Part shown: piece after piece, positions 26,760 through 35,579 of the stretch
How positions within the stretch are numbered: the first letter of the stretch is position 1
Layout of the letters: every line of letters begins with the position of its first letter
NCBI GenBank assembly: GCA_964478775.1
Contig: CAYZJC010000001.1
Location: 62,001 to 126,000, forward strand
Reading direction: 5' to 3'
Length of the DNA stretch: 64,000 bases
From: PNMQ01 sp964478775
GTDB taxonomy: Bacteria; Pseudomonadota; Alphaproteobacteria; Paracaedibacterales; CAIOTO01
Notes under the pieces: generated by a model
Told to the model about the DNA's origin: nothing
Seen by the model: only the letters and a program-made list of their open reading frames with translations
Database searches by the model: none
Translations under genes and position numbers: made by a program

Positions 26760-27227
26760 TTACGCTGGCCTTCTCACTATTTTTGAAACTTTATCTAATA
26801 AACCATTAATAAATTTAACGTCCTTTTCCGTTACAAATGAGCGCCCCAATTCAACATATTCATTAATCACAACTGGCGTTGGCACCAAAGGCTCATACAT
26901 TAATTCATAAACACCGCTTCGTAATAAATTGCGCATCACGCTTGGCAATTTAGCAACTGTCCATTGTTCGCTTAAATAATCAGCAATCTTCTCATCGATT
27001 TCCTCCATAACATCAGGAATGCTTTTAATAAGTTTTTCAAAGTACGCATGGTCAGGTTCTACTTCCGTCGACATTTGCGTTGGAACATGAAAAAGATGAT
27101 GTTCTTTAAACTGATGGGCTATAGAGGCTGGTGTAGCGTCTATTTGTTCTTTCATATACAAAGCTTGAACAACGGCTATGCGTGCCATATGTCTTGCGGA
27201 AAATACAGGAGTTTTCGTAGGTTGCAT
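26760..27227 (-). CDS. nusB: Transcription antitermination factor NusB
   Basis: An RNA-binding antitermination factor for rRNA transcription. 'SARHMARIAVVQALYMKE' carries the arginine-rich RNA-binding helix. 'LPSVMRNLLRSGVYELMYEPLVPTPVVINEYVELG', read in parts, and 'KFINGLLDKVSK' are conserved. The 155 residues are typical. No ribH (its common neighbour) is present. Confidence 0.94.
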   Translation of the reverse strand: MQPTKTPVFSARHMARIAVVQALYMKEQIDATPASIAHQFKEHHLFHVPTQMSTEVEPDHAYFEKLIKSIPDVMEEIDEKIADYLSEQWTVAKLPSVMRNLLRSGVYELMYEPLVPTPVVINEYVELGRSFVTEKDVKFINGLLDKVSKIVRRPA

Positions 27228-27375
27228 AAATAAAATTTCATTTCAAGAATTAGGTGGTGATTATAGCTTAAGTTTCTGTAAAAGGCAAACACCGACTCAT
27301 CAGCGTTCATAACTGCCTCATTTCAGTAATGTGCTCATTGAACGGATGCAGGTATTCAAAGATTAAACCTTGCCA

Positions 27376-28323
27376 CTAACCCTTTAAATCCTCAATTATC
27401 TCTACTGAAAGTCCTGTTGCAGTCGCAATTGTTTCAGCTGACATGTCTAAAGCTATCAGTTTTTTAGCCATTTCAATCTTGGCTTTTTCTATACCTTTTT
27501 CAATGCCAATAGCTTCACCTTCAGCTTTCCCTTTCATTAAACCAACAGCTTCACCTTCTTTAAATTTGTCTTGTCCGTGTTTTTTTAAAGCATTGGCTTC
27601 TGTGCGAATCCATTTGAGTCTATCTTCATACACTTCACGTTCATCATTTGTCATATTCATGACTTCAAGAACATGTACAGCTTTTTTAAGGGAAGGGTCA
27701 TTGAGTGTACCTGGCAAGACATCTGTTTTTAGAAGGTGATTTCGGGTTAAAAAAGCAACCCACACATCTAACGCTGACTTCACATACGGTAATAAGGCTT
27801 CAAGGGAATCTGGCTTTTTCTCTTTTTGCGTGGTGGGAATAAATTTTTTAAGTTCAATGGTGTGTAATTCTAAGTCTTCAAAATAGACGTGATTATCCTC
27901 TAGTTCTTGAATTTTAAAGACATTGTGATATTTCTTTACGTTTGGAATGGAAAGAAAATTTAAAATATGAATACCAATAGTCTTTTGTAAAGTACTATAG
28001 TCTTGCGATTCTTGTAATTGCTGGGAATAAAGTTTAGCCCAATAGTACAGGGCCCGTTTGTCATAGTCGGCTTCATCAGTAATTTGAATTTCAATATTAA
28101 AATACGTCCCAGTCACAGATTTAGCTTTAATATCTAAAACCGATAGCTTGTCATTTTTAAAGTTCTTGGCATTATAGGGGTTTAATAAAGTGACATCTTC
28201 TACCTGGTCTTCATCACTGACAATAGAATTAATTAAAGAAATAAGTAAATCTTTATTTTCTTCTACACCAAATATCTTTTTAAAGGCTATATCAACACAA
28301 GGGTTTAACATCTGAACACTCAC
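27376..28323 (-). CDS. Rpn family PD-(D/E)XK nuclease
   Basis: A recombination-promoting nuclease/putative transposase family protein. The opening 'MLNPCVDIAFKKIFG' is the family hallmark. The nuclease core shows 'LDIKAKSVTGTYFNIEIQI' with Asp and the Glu-x-Gln pair, followed by 'KRALYYWAKLYSQQL'. The C terminus has Gly/Glu/Lys repeats ('GEAVGLMKGKAEGEAIG') and a helix-turn-helix-like 'SAETIATATGLSVEII'. The length of 315 is full. It has no signal peptide, in contrast to its relatives near 56.6 kb, with which it shares the end pattern 'ATGLxxExIxxLK'. Confidence 0.9.
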   Translation of the reverse strand: MSVQMLNPCVDIAFKKIFGVEENKDLLISLINSIVSDEDQVEDVTLLNPYNAKNFKNDKLSVLDIKAKSVTGTYFNIEIQITDEADYDKRALYYWAKLYSQQLQESQDYSTLQKTIGIHILNFLSIPNVKKYHNVFKIQELEDNHVYFEDLELHTIELKKFIPTTQKEKKPDSLEALLPYVKSALDVWVAFLTRNHLLKTDVLPGTLNDPSLKKAVHVLEVMNMTNDEREVYEDRLKWIRTEANALKKHGQDKFKEGEAVGLMKGKAEGEAIGIEKGIEKAKIEMAKKLIALDMSAETIATATGLSVEIIEDLKG

Positions 28324-28434
28324 CTACATTTTAATATAAATAGCATATCACACGTGAAGGAGGGAAGAAAGGTGTTGGTTGTTTCTCATGTGGTGAAACA
28401 TTACCTTTTTGTAACATACCTATCCAATGATATC

Positions 28435-29244
28435 TTAACTATCAATTGAAAAAATAACACTACCTTGCGCTTTCACCATATCTTGAACCGCTTCAAATGC
28501 CTGCGTCACACGCACCTCATCTTGGCCCTGCACAACAAACGTCACACCGACATCTGGTGGTAACTTATAAAAAGGGTAACTACCAATGCTGACATCCTTA
28601 AATTCACGCTGAATACCTGCTAACAGATGCGCGATATCACCTTCTAGTAAATCACACGTCAATGAACGACTCAAAATAGGCTCACCCTTAGATAGTGTGG
28701 GCAAGATGGCTAAAAACATTGCTTGCATGACCTTTGGCATGCCCGCTAAACAAAAAACATTGGCAATTGCAAATCCAGGGGCATTGCTTACAATATTGTC
28801 GATCAAAAAAGAACCCTTAGGCATTAATGCCATTCTACGACGATTATCATTGAGTTTATCACCATAGTGCTGCTGCAAGCGTAATAGGGCCTCGGGATGT
28901 TCCACTAATTCAACACCAAAAGCTTTTGAAATACAGGCAGCAGTAATGTCATCATGAGTTGCACCAATTCCACCAGTTGTGAACACATAAGTATACTGAC
29001 GTCTTAATTCATTAATGTGGTGAATGATTTCTTCTTCATCATCGCTAATAACCCGTACGTGCTTTAAGTGGATACCTTGATCTTTGAGATGTTTTGCAAT
29101 AAATGAAAGATTCGTATCTTGTGTTCTACCCGACAATATTTCATTTCCAATCAAAACCACTACAGCCGTTGGGTCATTTTGTACAACAGCATCCGTTTGC
29201 TCGACCGCAGACAACTGGTCATTTAACATTTCTTCACTTATCAT
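28435..29244 (-). CDS. CinA N-terminal / MoaB-Mog domain protein
   Basis: A molybdopterin-binding-fold protein of the competence/damage-inducible CinA family, short form. 'VVVLIGNEILSGRTQDTN' and 'VFTTGGIGATHDD' are the nucleotide-phosphate loops, followed by 'APGFAIANVFCLAGMPKVM'. The C-terminal deamidase domain of full CinA is absent; 269 residues match the stand-alone alphaproteobacterial form. Members hydrolyse nucleotides such as ADP-ribose or FAD, but the substrate here is unknown. No molybdenum cofactor genes are nearby, so MoaB function is unlikely. Confidence 0.85.
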   Translation of the reverse strand: MISEEMLNDQLSAVEQTDAVVQNDPTAVVVLIGNEILSGRTQDTNLSFIAKHLKDQGIHLKHVRVISDDEEEIIHHINELRRQYTYVFTTGGIGATHDDITAACISKAFGVELVEHPEALLRLQQHYGDKLNDNRRRMALMPKGSFLIDNIVSNAPGFAIANVFCLAGMPKVMQAMFLAILPTLSKGEPILSRSLTCDLLEGDIAHLLAGIQREFKDVSIGSYPFYKLPPDVGVTFVVQGQDEVRVTQAFEAVQDMVKAQGSVIFSIDS

Positions 29245-29369
29245 CCCTTAATTCTCACTGCCTATCAAATTTGTTATTTAATTCAATATAATCAGTTTCA
29301 GCCCTCGCTGCAACACCCCATATTAAAAACTAAACCATCTAAAAAAATGGAATGATGATCATTTTTTTC

Positions 29370-29398
29370 TTGCGTTACACAGAGAAAGGCGCTAATAA
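29370..29398 (+). promoter_or_regulatory. Promoter of tRNA-Pro
   Basis: TTGCGT (29370-29375) and TAATAA (29393-29398) are separated by 17 bases, and the mature tRNA begins 12 bases further. The spacing and placement fit a housekeeping sigma promoter, though both boxes deviate from consensus. Confidence 0.5.
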
Positions 29399-29409
29399 TA
29401 ATAACAGTT

Positions 29410-29487
29410 CGGGAAGTAGCGCAGCCTGGTTAGCGCGCCAGTTTTGGGAACTGGATGTCGGAGGTTCGAATCCTCTCTTCCCGACCA
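29410..29487 (+). tRNA. tRNA-Pro (UGG)
   Basis: The acceptor arms CGGGAAG (29410-29416) and CTTCCCG pair perfectly. The anticodon stem CCAGT/ACTGG encloses the loop TTTGGGA with anticodon TGG at 29445-29447. The T arm carries GGTTCGAATCC, and CCA is encoded at 29485-29487. The D arm has GCGCAGCCTGGTTAGCGC. All invariant positions look normal. UGG can read all proline codons with a modified base. Confidence 0.97.
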
Positions 29488-29543
29488 GTTCAAAAAAATA
29501 CACAAAAATATAAAAATCATTTACCAATGTAGCACAATAAAGC

Positions 29544-30536
29544 TTACCCGTTGATGATTACTTTATTATGCAGAACGTCCATTTCACAAGACTCATCATA
29601 AAATCTCAAGTGTCCTTTTCCATTTTGCTTAGCAATGTACATTGCAAAATCTGCCCTGTTAAAAAGTTCATTACTATTAATAGCATTTAAAGGATACAAT
29701 GCAATACCAACACTTGCACTGATACGAATAACCCCTTCAACATAATAGTAAGGGCTTTCAAGCTGATAGATAATACGCTGGGCAATGCTAGCAATTTCTT
29801 CCTTAGATAAGGGGTCTGCAAGAATGATACTAAATTCATCCCCCCCTACCCTTGCAACTGTGTCTTGTCGTTTTACACCATGGCGCAACCGAATAGACAC
29901 TTGCTGCAACAGCCAATCCCCCGCTTTGTGGGTGTGGGTATCATTAATTTCTTTAAAACCGTCTAAGTCAATGTAAAGTAATGCTAGGTGCTTACCATCA
30001 GGAATTTCCTCATTCATGTAGTCTTCTAGACGTGAAAATAAAAGTTTTCTATTGGCAAGACCAGTAAGCTCATCATAAAACGCCATGAAAGCAAGCTCAA
30101 TTTCTTGAGATTCGTTTGGTTCACTCACTCCACCAGCTTGAACCTTACTTAAGGCGCGCGCATGATAAGTGAATACTTTGTAAACAGACTCTATACGAAT
30201 TTTAAGCAAGACAGAATCAAGAGGACCCAAATAATACTCAAAAGCACCCGCCTCCAGTGCTTGCTCTATCAGTGTGGTATGCTCTGTACCTGCAACAACT
30301 AAAATAGGAATATGCGGCAAAAGATTGGAAATCGTGCTAATCAAGGTAGCAGATTGTTCTTTACACCCTGCAACATCAAACAAAATAATAGGTGAAGCAT
30401 TTAGCTGCGCGTGGTGTTCCAACAAGCTTTCAACGCAAGACGTCCATGAATAATGTGAATAGTGGGTTTGTATTTTAAGCAATTCAGCAGATGAAGGAGA
30501 AAACCAAATAATAGATCTTTGTTCATAGGAAAGCAT
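29544..30536 (-). CDS. Diguanylate cyclase (GGDEF) with receiver-like N terminus
   Basis: Makes cyclic di-GMP from two GTP. The C-terminal domain has 'DELTGLANRKLLFSRL', 'LALLYIDLDGFKEIND' and an intact 'RVGGDEFSIIL' near residue 226. The product-inhibition site RxxD is changed to Lys-Arg-Gln-Asp, so feedback may be weak. Residues 1-120 resemble a degenerate receiver ('PIILFDVAG', 'EAGAFEYYLGPLD'). It is unclear whether this is phosphorylated. No transmembrane segment is seen. It is the only c-di-GMP gene in the window, and the flagellar genes give a possible output. Confidence 0.9.
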   Translation of the reverse strand: MLSYEQRSIIWFSPSSAELLKIQTHYSHYSWTSCVESLLEHHAQLNASPIILFDVAGCKEQSATLISTISNLLPHIPILVVAGTEHTTLIEQALEAGAFEYYLGPLDSVLLKIRIESVYKVFTYHARALSKVQAGGVSEPNESQEIELAFMAFYDELTGLANRKLLFSRLEDYMNEEIPDGKHLALLYIDLDGFKEINDTHTHKAGDWLLQQVSIRLRHGVKRQDTVARVGGDEFSIILADPLSKEEIASIAQRIIYQLESPYYYVEGVIRISASVGIALYPLNAINSNELFNRADFAMYIAKQNGKGHLRFYDESCEMDVLHNKVIING

Positions 30537-30540
30537 ACTG

Positions 30541-30994
30541 ACTACTTAAAACGAGATGAAAAATATGTGTCATCGTAGAGGAGTTAACAAAAAAATTCAA
30601 ACTCTTTTTACACAACACACGACCATTTGATGAAATTACTGCTAAATTATCCTCATTTTTATTTAAAAGTCTTTGATATCAATCTTCAATTATGCGTATA
30701 TATTTTTCTTTCATATGATCACTTAAATAAGAATGCCCCATATAGTTTTCATACTGTTTTTGCATAACAACACCTTTATGTGCACTCTATGCAGAGCAAA
30801 CTATCAGCTATTAGCAATTTTGTACATTTTCTTCACAAAAATAATCTTATAGCAAGCCTATAAACAATACGTTAAGGACACCAATTCAAATAATATGCAA
30901 CACAGCAATATTTGCAAAACACAACAACTATGCTATCTTATTTTTTATGCATCTGCGCACAAGATAACGCACAAGAATAGATAAAAAACATTTC
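30541..30994. other. 454-base intergenic region
   Basis: Between the divergent GGDEF and ABC exporter genes. It is AT-rich with one supportable small minus-strand ORF (30679-30765). No tRNA, hairpin terminator or repeat was seen. It must contain promoters in both directions, but no convincing -35/-10 pair could be fixed. Confidence 0.5.
30679..30765 (-). CDS. Possible 28-residue small protein
   Basis: An ATG at 30763-30765, preceded by AAAGGTG at good spacing, opens 28 codons (beginning MQKQYENYMGHSYL) and ends in TGA. The peptide is charged and aromatic-rich, without a membrane segment. It lies alone in a long intergenic region. It may be a real small protein, a gene remnant or chance. Confidence 0.3.
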   Translation of the reverse strand: MQKQYENYMGHSYLSDHMKEKYIRIIED

Positions 30995-32725
30995 ATGACA
31001 TCAAGTATCTCATTATTTTCATCATTCAAAATGGTAAAAAAACTTTTAACACGGCACGAACAATTACGTTGTATGATCATGATGACTTTGTCGTGTGTGA
31101 ATGCAATTTTAGAGATTGTAACAGCACTTATTGTTGTGATTTTGGCGCAAGTTCTTTACAAACCTGAAATCATTACCCCCTATTTAGCCAATCTTGGTTT
31201 TTCAACACACATCACGCATGGGCAATCCATCTTTTATGCCGCACTTTCTTGCGCACTCGCCTTTTTAATCAAAAACATCGTAGCAGCAATAGATCTTTAT
31301 GAGCAAAATTTAACAATCCAGTCCATTCATCAACATTTTAAAATGCGTTTTGTTAAACTTTTTTTTAATTCATCTTACGAAAATGTAATAAAATATAATA
31401 GCGCAACAATAAGCCGACGCATTACTTTTGATATTGAACAAATTTTTAATGAATGGATGGTTGGTGCTGGCATGATGGCATCTGAACTTTTTGTCATTTT
31501 ATCAGTGACGGGCGTTCTCATCATTTTAAACCCTTTATTTGCGGTAATCATTTTCAGCTTGGCCTTAATAGTAGGGCTCATTATCTCACGATTCATCCTG
31601 CCAGTTTTTTACGTCTACGGAAGTAAAATACAAAGTGCACTCTCTTTTGGGTCTGTTATTCTAACGCAAATTTTTTCATGTTTTAAAGACCTTGTCTTAC
31701 TTGGAAAGACAGAGTATATGCTTGAAAAATATAATAAGTCCATACAACAAGCAGCAAGAACAGTCGCGCTTAAAAAAGCAACTGATGGTATGCCAAGACT
31801 CGTCATAGAACTCTTATTTGTGTGTTTTTTTACAACAAGCATTGCCTTGTACAGTCTCTATTCAAACAACCCGATGGATATGATTGGCCTTATGGGAGGC
31901 TATCTTTATGCAGGTTTTCGTTTAATGCCAGGCATTAATCGCCTTTTGAGTTCTCTCAATTCAATGAAGGCAGCACTTCCTTCCATTGAAAACGTCACCC
32001 AAACATTAAGACAAATGAATACATCCAACACTGTACAAGACATAAAAGATTTTCACTTTCAAAGCCACATTGAATTTAACGATGTATCTCTTACTCACTG
32101 TGAAAGTCAGCTCCCTCTTTTCAGAAATATTAGCTTTAAAATCAAAAAAGGGGAATGGGTGGGGATAGTCGGTCAAACAGGTTCGGGAAAATCAAGCCTG
32201 ATCAACTTGCTGATAGGGTTAATCCAGCCCACACAAGGAAAGATCTTAATTGACAACTTCCCTCCCAACTGTCAACAATGGTACAACACGATTGGCTATG
32301 TAGGCCAATCTATCACTTTACTTGATGACACAATTGAAGCCAATATTGCAGTTGGGATACCAAGCCATGAAATTGACAAAAGACATTTGTTGAATATCAT
32401 TCAAGATGCACAGCTTGAAGCCACCCTTCAAAAGGCCCCACAAGGCCTGCAAACACAAGTTGGTGAGCTTGGCAACAAGCTTTCAGGTGGAGAACGCCAA
32501 CGCATCGCAATAGCAAGAGCCTTATATAACAAGCCTCAAGTGCTCATCTTTGATGAAGCAACTTCAGCATTAGACGAAGATACTGAATTAAACCTGATCA
32601 ACACAATAGAGACCATTGGAGCCAGCCATACGGTCATAATGGTGGCACATCGCACATCTACCTTAAAGGCGTGCCAACGCATTTTGCGTATAGAAAATGG
32701 GTGTGTTGTAGATAGTCTCAATTAA
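30995..32725 (+). CDS. PglK-like ABC exporter/flippase
   Basis: A fused transmembrane-ATPase half transporter of the type IV exporter class. Six helices occupy residues 1-315. The ATPase has Walker A 'GQTGSGKSSL', signature 'LSGGERQRIAIARAL', Walker B 'VLIFDEATSAL' and the H loop 'VAHR'. The segment 'GGYLYAGFRLMPGINRLLSSL' between the two domains is characteristic of PglK/WlaB-type flippases of lipid-linked glycans. No glycosyltransferases adjoin, so the substrate is uncertain. MsbA-type lipid export is an alternative. A copy of the intergenic element begins 35 bases after the stop. Confidence 0.85.
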   Translation: MTSSISLFSSFKMVKKLLTRHEQLRCMIMMTLSCVNAILEIVTALIVVILAQVLYKPEIITPYLANLGFSTHITHGQSIFYAALSCALAFLIKNIVAAIDLYEQNLTIQSIHQHFKMRFVKLFFNSSYENVIKYNSATISRRITFDIEQIFNEWMVGAGMMASELFVILSVTGVLIILNPLFAVIIFSLALIVGLIISRFILPVFYVYGSKIQSALSFGSVILTQIFSCFKDLVLLGKTEYMLEKYNKSIQQAARTVALKKATDGMPRLVIELLFVCFFTTSIALYSLYSNNPMDMIGLMGGYLYAGFRLMPGINRLLSSLNSMKAALPSIENVTQTLRQMNTSNTVQDIKDFHFQSHIEFNDVSLTHCESQLPLFRNISFKIKKGEWVGIVGQTGSGKSSLINLLIGLIQPTQGKILIDNFPPNCQQWYNTIGYVGQSITLLDDTIEANIAVGIPSHEIDKRHLLNIIQDAQLEATLQKAPQGLQTQVGELGNKLSGGERQRIAIARALYNKPQVLIFDEATSALDEDTELNLINTIETIGASHTVIMVAHRTSTLKACQRILRIENGCVVDSLN

Positions 32726-32759
32726 ACCAGATCGTGAAGTTTTTAACATATAGTGTAGT

Positions 32760-32868
32760 CAATTTAATTTGGCTGCAACACAGGAGAGGAATGAGACGCG
32801 AAGTGCAGGTATTACGACATGAGAGAGGACATGACGCTTGAGCCAGATGATAAGTGAAAAGCTATATG
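32760..32868 (+). repeat. Structured intergenic element, copy 2
   Basis: Same order of blocks as at 5581-5682: 5' arm CAATTTAATTTGGCT (32760-32774), ACAGGA, then GAGACGCGAAGTGCAGGTAT and ACATGAG, TGACG, 3' arm AGCCAGATGATAAGTG (32841-32856) and tail AAAAGCTATA. The arms pair with each other although their bases differ from copy 1. It starts just after an operon end, ahead of the convergent tatB-like gene. Confidence 0.6.
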
Positions 32869-32888
32869 TGGAAAAAGTCTGACCAACC

Positions 32889-33188
32889 TTACAAAGGGGG
32901 CGCCGATAAGATAACTGGCCTAACATAATGTGTGGCTACTTGAAAGGGTTGCTGAACATTTTTAAAGGCTACATGATGGTTGCCTTGGATAGCCTCGCCC
33001 ACATCATCAGATCTATCATTTTTTGCAGACTGGGTCATAAGGTGGTCTTGCCAGTCTAAAATATAGCGACGGAAAATAGCTATCCACTTTCCTAGAAGAT
33101 GTAGAGTTTTTAGCCAATCTGCCGGCTGTAACACCAGTACAGCAATAACAACGCAAATCAACAGGGTTTCAATATCAAATCCAAACAT
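32889..33188 (-). CDS. TatA/TatB-like twin-arginine translocase subunit
   Basis: A 99-residue protein with the TatA/B layout. A short N-terminal membrane helix ('IETLLICVVIAVLVLQPADW') is followed directly by an amphipathic helix ('LKTLHLLGKWIAIFRRYILD') and a polar tail. The Pro near the helix boundary and the conserved Glu near residue 7 fit TatB. No tatA or tatC lies beside it, and alphaproteobacterial tatB often sits near tatC, so the call rests on shape and weak motifs. It lies 51 bases downstream of tmk. Confidence 0.55.
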   Translation of the reverse strand: MFGFDIETLLICVVIAVLVLQPADWLKTLHLLGKWIAIFRRYILDWQDHLMTQSAKNDRSDDVGEAIQGNHHVAFKNVQQPFQVATHYVRPVILSAPPL

Positions 33189-33239
33189 AAAATAAATCTT
33201 TTAAAAGTTGTCGCCATATAGAGCCCTTATGATATAACA

Positions 33240-33956
33240 TTACATTTTTATTCGCTTGATGAAAGCAATTAAATCATCAATAATCGTATGATATAATACA
33301 TCTACTGTTTGCGTTGCATCTAATACCACGAAGCGGTCAGGAAACAGTTGTGCACGGTTTAAAAAACCATTGCGAATTTGTTCATGAAACGGCATATCTA
33401 AGTTTTCAAATCTATTTTCCATGTGTGCGTCAGCTTGCAAAGTTTGCAACCTTTCGTCAACACGTTTAAGCCCAACAAGAGGCGGCAAGTCCAGCAGGTA
33501 TGTTCGCTGCGGAAAAAGCGCCCCAACTGTATGTAACGTTAATTGGTCAAGAAAATGCGCATCAACACCTTTACAAAAGCCTTGATAAACATAGCTAGAA
33601 TCGACAAAGCGGTCACAAATAACCCATGCGCCTTGCATCAAATGCGGGCGAATCGTTTTTTCCACATGGCTACTTCTGGCAGCAAACATCAACATGGCTT
33701 CAGCATAAGGGGTCCAGCGGTCAGCTTCTCCGTTTACCAACACTTCACGAATACGTTCAGCATCAACNNNNNNNNNNATTTTAGGTAAAACTTCATAAAA
33801 TGTTTGTGTCAATTTCTTAGACAACGTTGACTTACCACACCCCTCACCGCCTTCAAAGGTGATGAAAATCCCTGGTTGTTGATGTGAAAAAATTTCAACT
33901 ATCAATTTTTGAAGTTGGCTTATCTTATCACGCTCTATACACTCAATCTGCGTCAT
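33240..33956 (-). CDS. tmk: Thymidylate kinase (contains assembly gap)
   Basis: Phosphorylates dTMP. P-loop 'FEGGEGCGKSTLSKKL' near residue 35, 'RIREVLVNG', 'AARSSHVEKTIRPHLMQGAWVICDRFVDSSYVYQG' (DR motif, read in parts) and 'RTYLLDLPPLVGLKR' are present. The N run at 33768-33777 falls where the family has the REPGG loop. About ten residues are expected there but only three or so fit, so the gap is under-sized. The N-terminal 25-residue lead is longer than usual. It is followed at six bases distance by gltX upstream on the same strand. Confidence 0.9.
   Translation of the reverse strand: MTQIECIERDKISQLQKLIVEIFSHQQPGIFITFEGGEGCGKSTLSKKLTQTFYEVLPKXXXXVDAERIREVLVNGEADRWTPYAEAMLMFAARSSHVEKTIRPHLMQGAWVICDRFVDSSYVYQGFCKGVDAHFLDQLTLHTVGALFPQRTYLLDLPPLVGLKRVDERLQTLQADAHMENRFENLDMPFHEQIRNGFLNRAQLFPDRFVVLDATQTVDVLYHTIIDDLIAFIKRIKM
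33768..33777. other. Assembly gap (10 N) in tmk
   Basis: The run interrupts the thymidylate kinase gene at the REPGG loop. Comparison with the family suggests about 20 more bases than the ten N. Confidence 0.95.
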
Positions 33957-33962
33957 ACTGTT

Positions 33963-35315
33963 TTAATTAGCTTTATCAAATTCGCATTGAAGCCGAGATT
34001 TGACGATGTCAAACCCAATAATAGGCAATAAGTCTTTCATTTCAGGACCATGTTCAAACCCAGTCAACACTTTACGAAGTGGCATAAATAAAGTTTTGCC
34101 TTTTCTGTCAGTCTTTTCCTTTAAGGCTTGGGTCCATTGTTGCCAAGTGGTTGAATCCCATGTGCCTTGAGGTAAAACATCTGATGCCAATTTGATATAG
34201 GCCACATCTTCAGCAGCGATAACTTGCCCAAATGAACCTGTTCCTTGAAACACATTTTGCCATTGTGCTATATCATCAAAACTTATAAGGTTTCCCCGTA
34301 TAAGATTCCATATGGTTTCTGTGATTGTGTTAGGCAAACGCACTTTAATATTTGCATAAGGGGTCATTGTCATCAACTTATGATTGATAATCTCTAAATC
34401 GTGCTCATCAAAATGCGGGGGGTTTCTACTGAAAATAGAAAAATCAAAGTGAGAAGATAGGGTCAATAAATCAAGACAAGGTTCTACGGGTAAGGATGTC
34501 CCTAAACGTGCCAACAAACTGTTGATGGCCATTGGGTCAATCCCTCTTTCACGAAGCGCCCCTAAACTCAAACTTCCCAAACGTTTAGACAAAGCATGAC
34601 CTGCCTTATCCATAAACAATGTAAAGTGCGCAAAGGTCACTGTACAAGGTGTACCTGTAATGGCTTCAAACAATTGAATTTGAATGGCTGTATTTGTTAC
34701 ATGATCTTCACCGCGCACAATGTGGGTGATATCAAAATCAATGTCATCCACGACTGAGGCCAGTGTATAAAGGAAAATACCATCTGCACGAATCAAAACA
34801 GGGTCTGACAATCGGTTTGCATCAAAGGATACCGCGCCTCTTATCATATCTTGCCACGAAATTTTATCTGATGTCAGCTTAAAGCGCCAGTGGGGCTTCC
34901 TTCCTTCACTTTCCAGTTTTGCTATTTCTTCTTTCGTAAGCTTTAGGGCTGACCTGTCGTAAATAGGGGGCTCACCTTTTGCCAGTTGGCGTTTTCTTTT
35001 AAAGTCAAGTTCTTCTGGTGTTTCATAACAAGGGTATAACCTGCCAGATTCTATGAGCTGTTGCATAACTTGTGTATAACGGTCAAAACGGTCTGACTGC
35101 TTTGCAAAATGCTGATATGTTAACCCAAGCCATTTCATATCTTCTAAAATTGCATCAGCAAATTCTTTTGTTGATCTTTCTTGGTCAGTATCATCTAAGC
35201 GAAGCATAAATTCACCGCCATTGCGTTTAGCAAATAGCCACGGCAACACAGCGGCGCGCGCATTGCCAATATGTAAAAGACCAGTTGGGCTGGGTGCAAA
35301 TCGAACACGAATCAT
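33963..35315 (-). CDS. gltX: Glutamyl-tRNA synthetase
   Basis: Charges tRNA-Glu, and in alphaproteobacteria often tRNA-Gln as well. The start at 35315 gives the standard 'MIRVRFAPSPTGLLHIGNA' with the HIGH-type motif HIGN. The class I second motif appears as 'ALSKRLGSLSL' (KMSKS equivalent). The anticodon domain ends in 'LRKVLTGFEHGPEMKDLLPIIG'-type sequence, read in parts. About 450 residues. The SKRLGSLSL form is like the second gltX paralogue common in this class, so another copy may exist elsewhere. The spacing to tmk is six bases. Confidence 0.94.
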   Translation of the reverse strand: MIRVRFAPSPTGLLHIGNARAAVLPWLFAKRNGGEFMLRLDDTDQERSTKEFADAILEDMKWLGLTYQHFAKQSDRFDRYTQVMQQLIESGRLYPCYETPEELDFKRKRQLAKGEPPIYDRSALKLTKEEIAKLESEGRKPHWRFKLTSDKISWQDMIRGAVSFDANRLSDPVLIRADGIFLYTLASVVDDIDFDITHIVRGEDHVTNTAIQIQLFEAITGTPCTVTFAHFTLFMDKAGHALSKRLGSLSLGALRERGIDPMAINSLLARLGTSLPVEPCLDLLTLSSHFDFSIFSRNPPHFDEHDLEIINHKLMTMTPYANIKVRLPNTITETIWNLIRGNLISFDDIAQWQNVFQGTGSFGQVIAAEDVAYIKLASDVLPQGTWDSTTWQQWTQALKEKTDRKGKTLFMPLRKVLTGFEHGPEMKDLLPIIGFDIVKSRLQCEFDKAN

Positions 35316-35329
35316 AAGTTTTTTCCAAA

Positions 35330-35569
35330 TCAAATTAATGCACGTATGTTCTTTAAAAAACCGACATGCTTTCTGTTATATTTTAGGTTAATATATTGTC
35401 CTAATTTTACATATAAAACAGTTGAACGTACATCAAAATCTGATACTGATTGAAGATAGTTTGTAGGTAGCAGTGCAATAGTGTTCCAGAAAGCAATGGT
35501 AATAATGCAAAACATGCAACATAAAATGAACGCACCACTGATTCCATAGAAAGAACAGTGAAATGGCAA
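35330..35569 (-). CDS. Small hypothetical ORF with one hydrophobic helix
   Basis: A 79-codon frame starting at a TTG, ten bases after the stop of the kinase-like gene and just before gltX. One hydrophobic helix ('AFILCCMFCIITIAFW') is followed by a polar part with 'YVKLGQYINLKYNRKHVGFL'. There is no ribosome site and no family recognised. It may be a gene remnant or non-coding sequence. Confidence 0.25.
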   Translation of the reverse strand: MPFHCSFYGISGAFILCCMFCIITIAFWNTIALLPTNYLQSVSDFDVRSTVLYVKLGQYINLKYNRKHVGFLKNIRALI

Positions 35570-35579
35570 GCTTACGCTG

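Noticed and set aside
28435..29244. Molybdenum cofactor enzyme MoaB/Mog
   Set aside because: The N-terminal layout and length fit the short CinA-like family, and no molybdenum cofactor genes adjoin.
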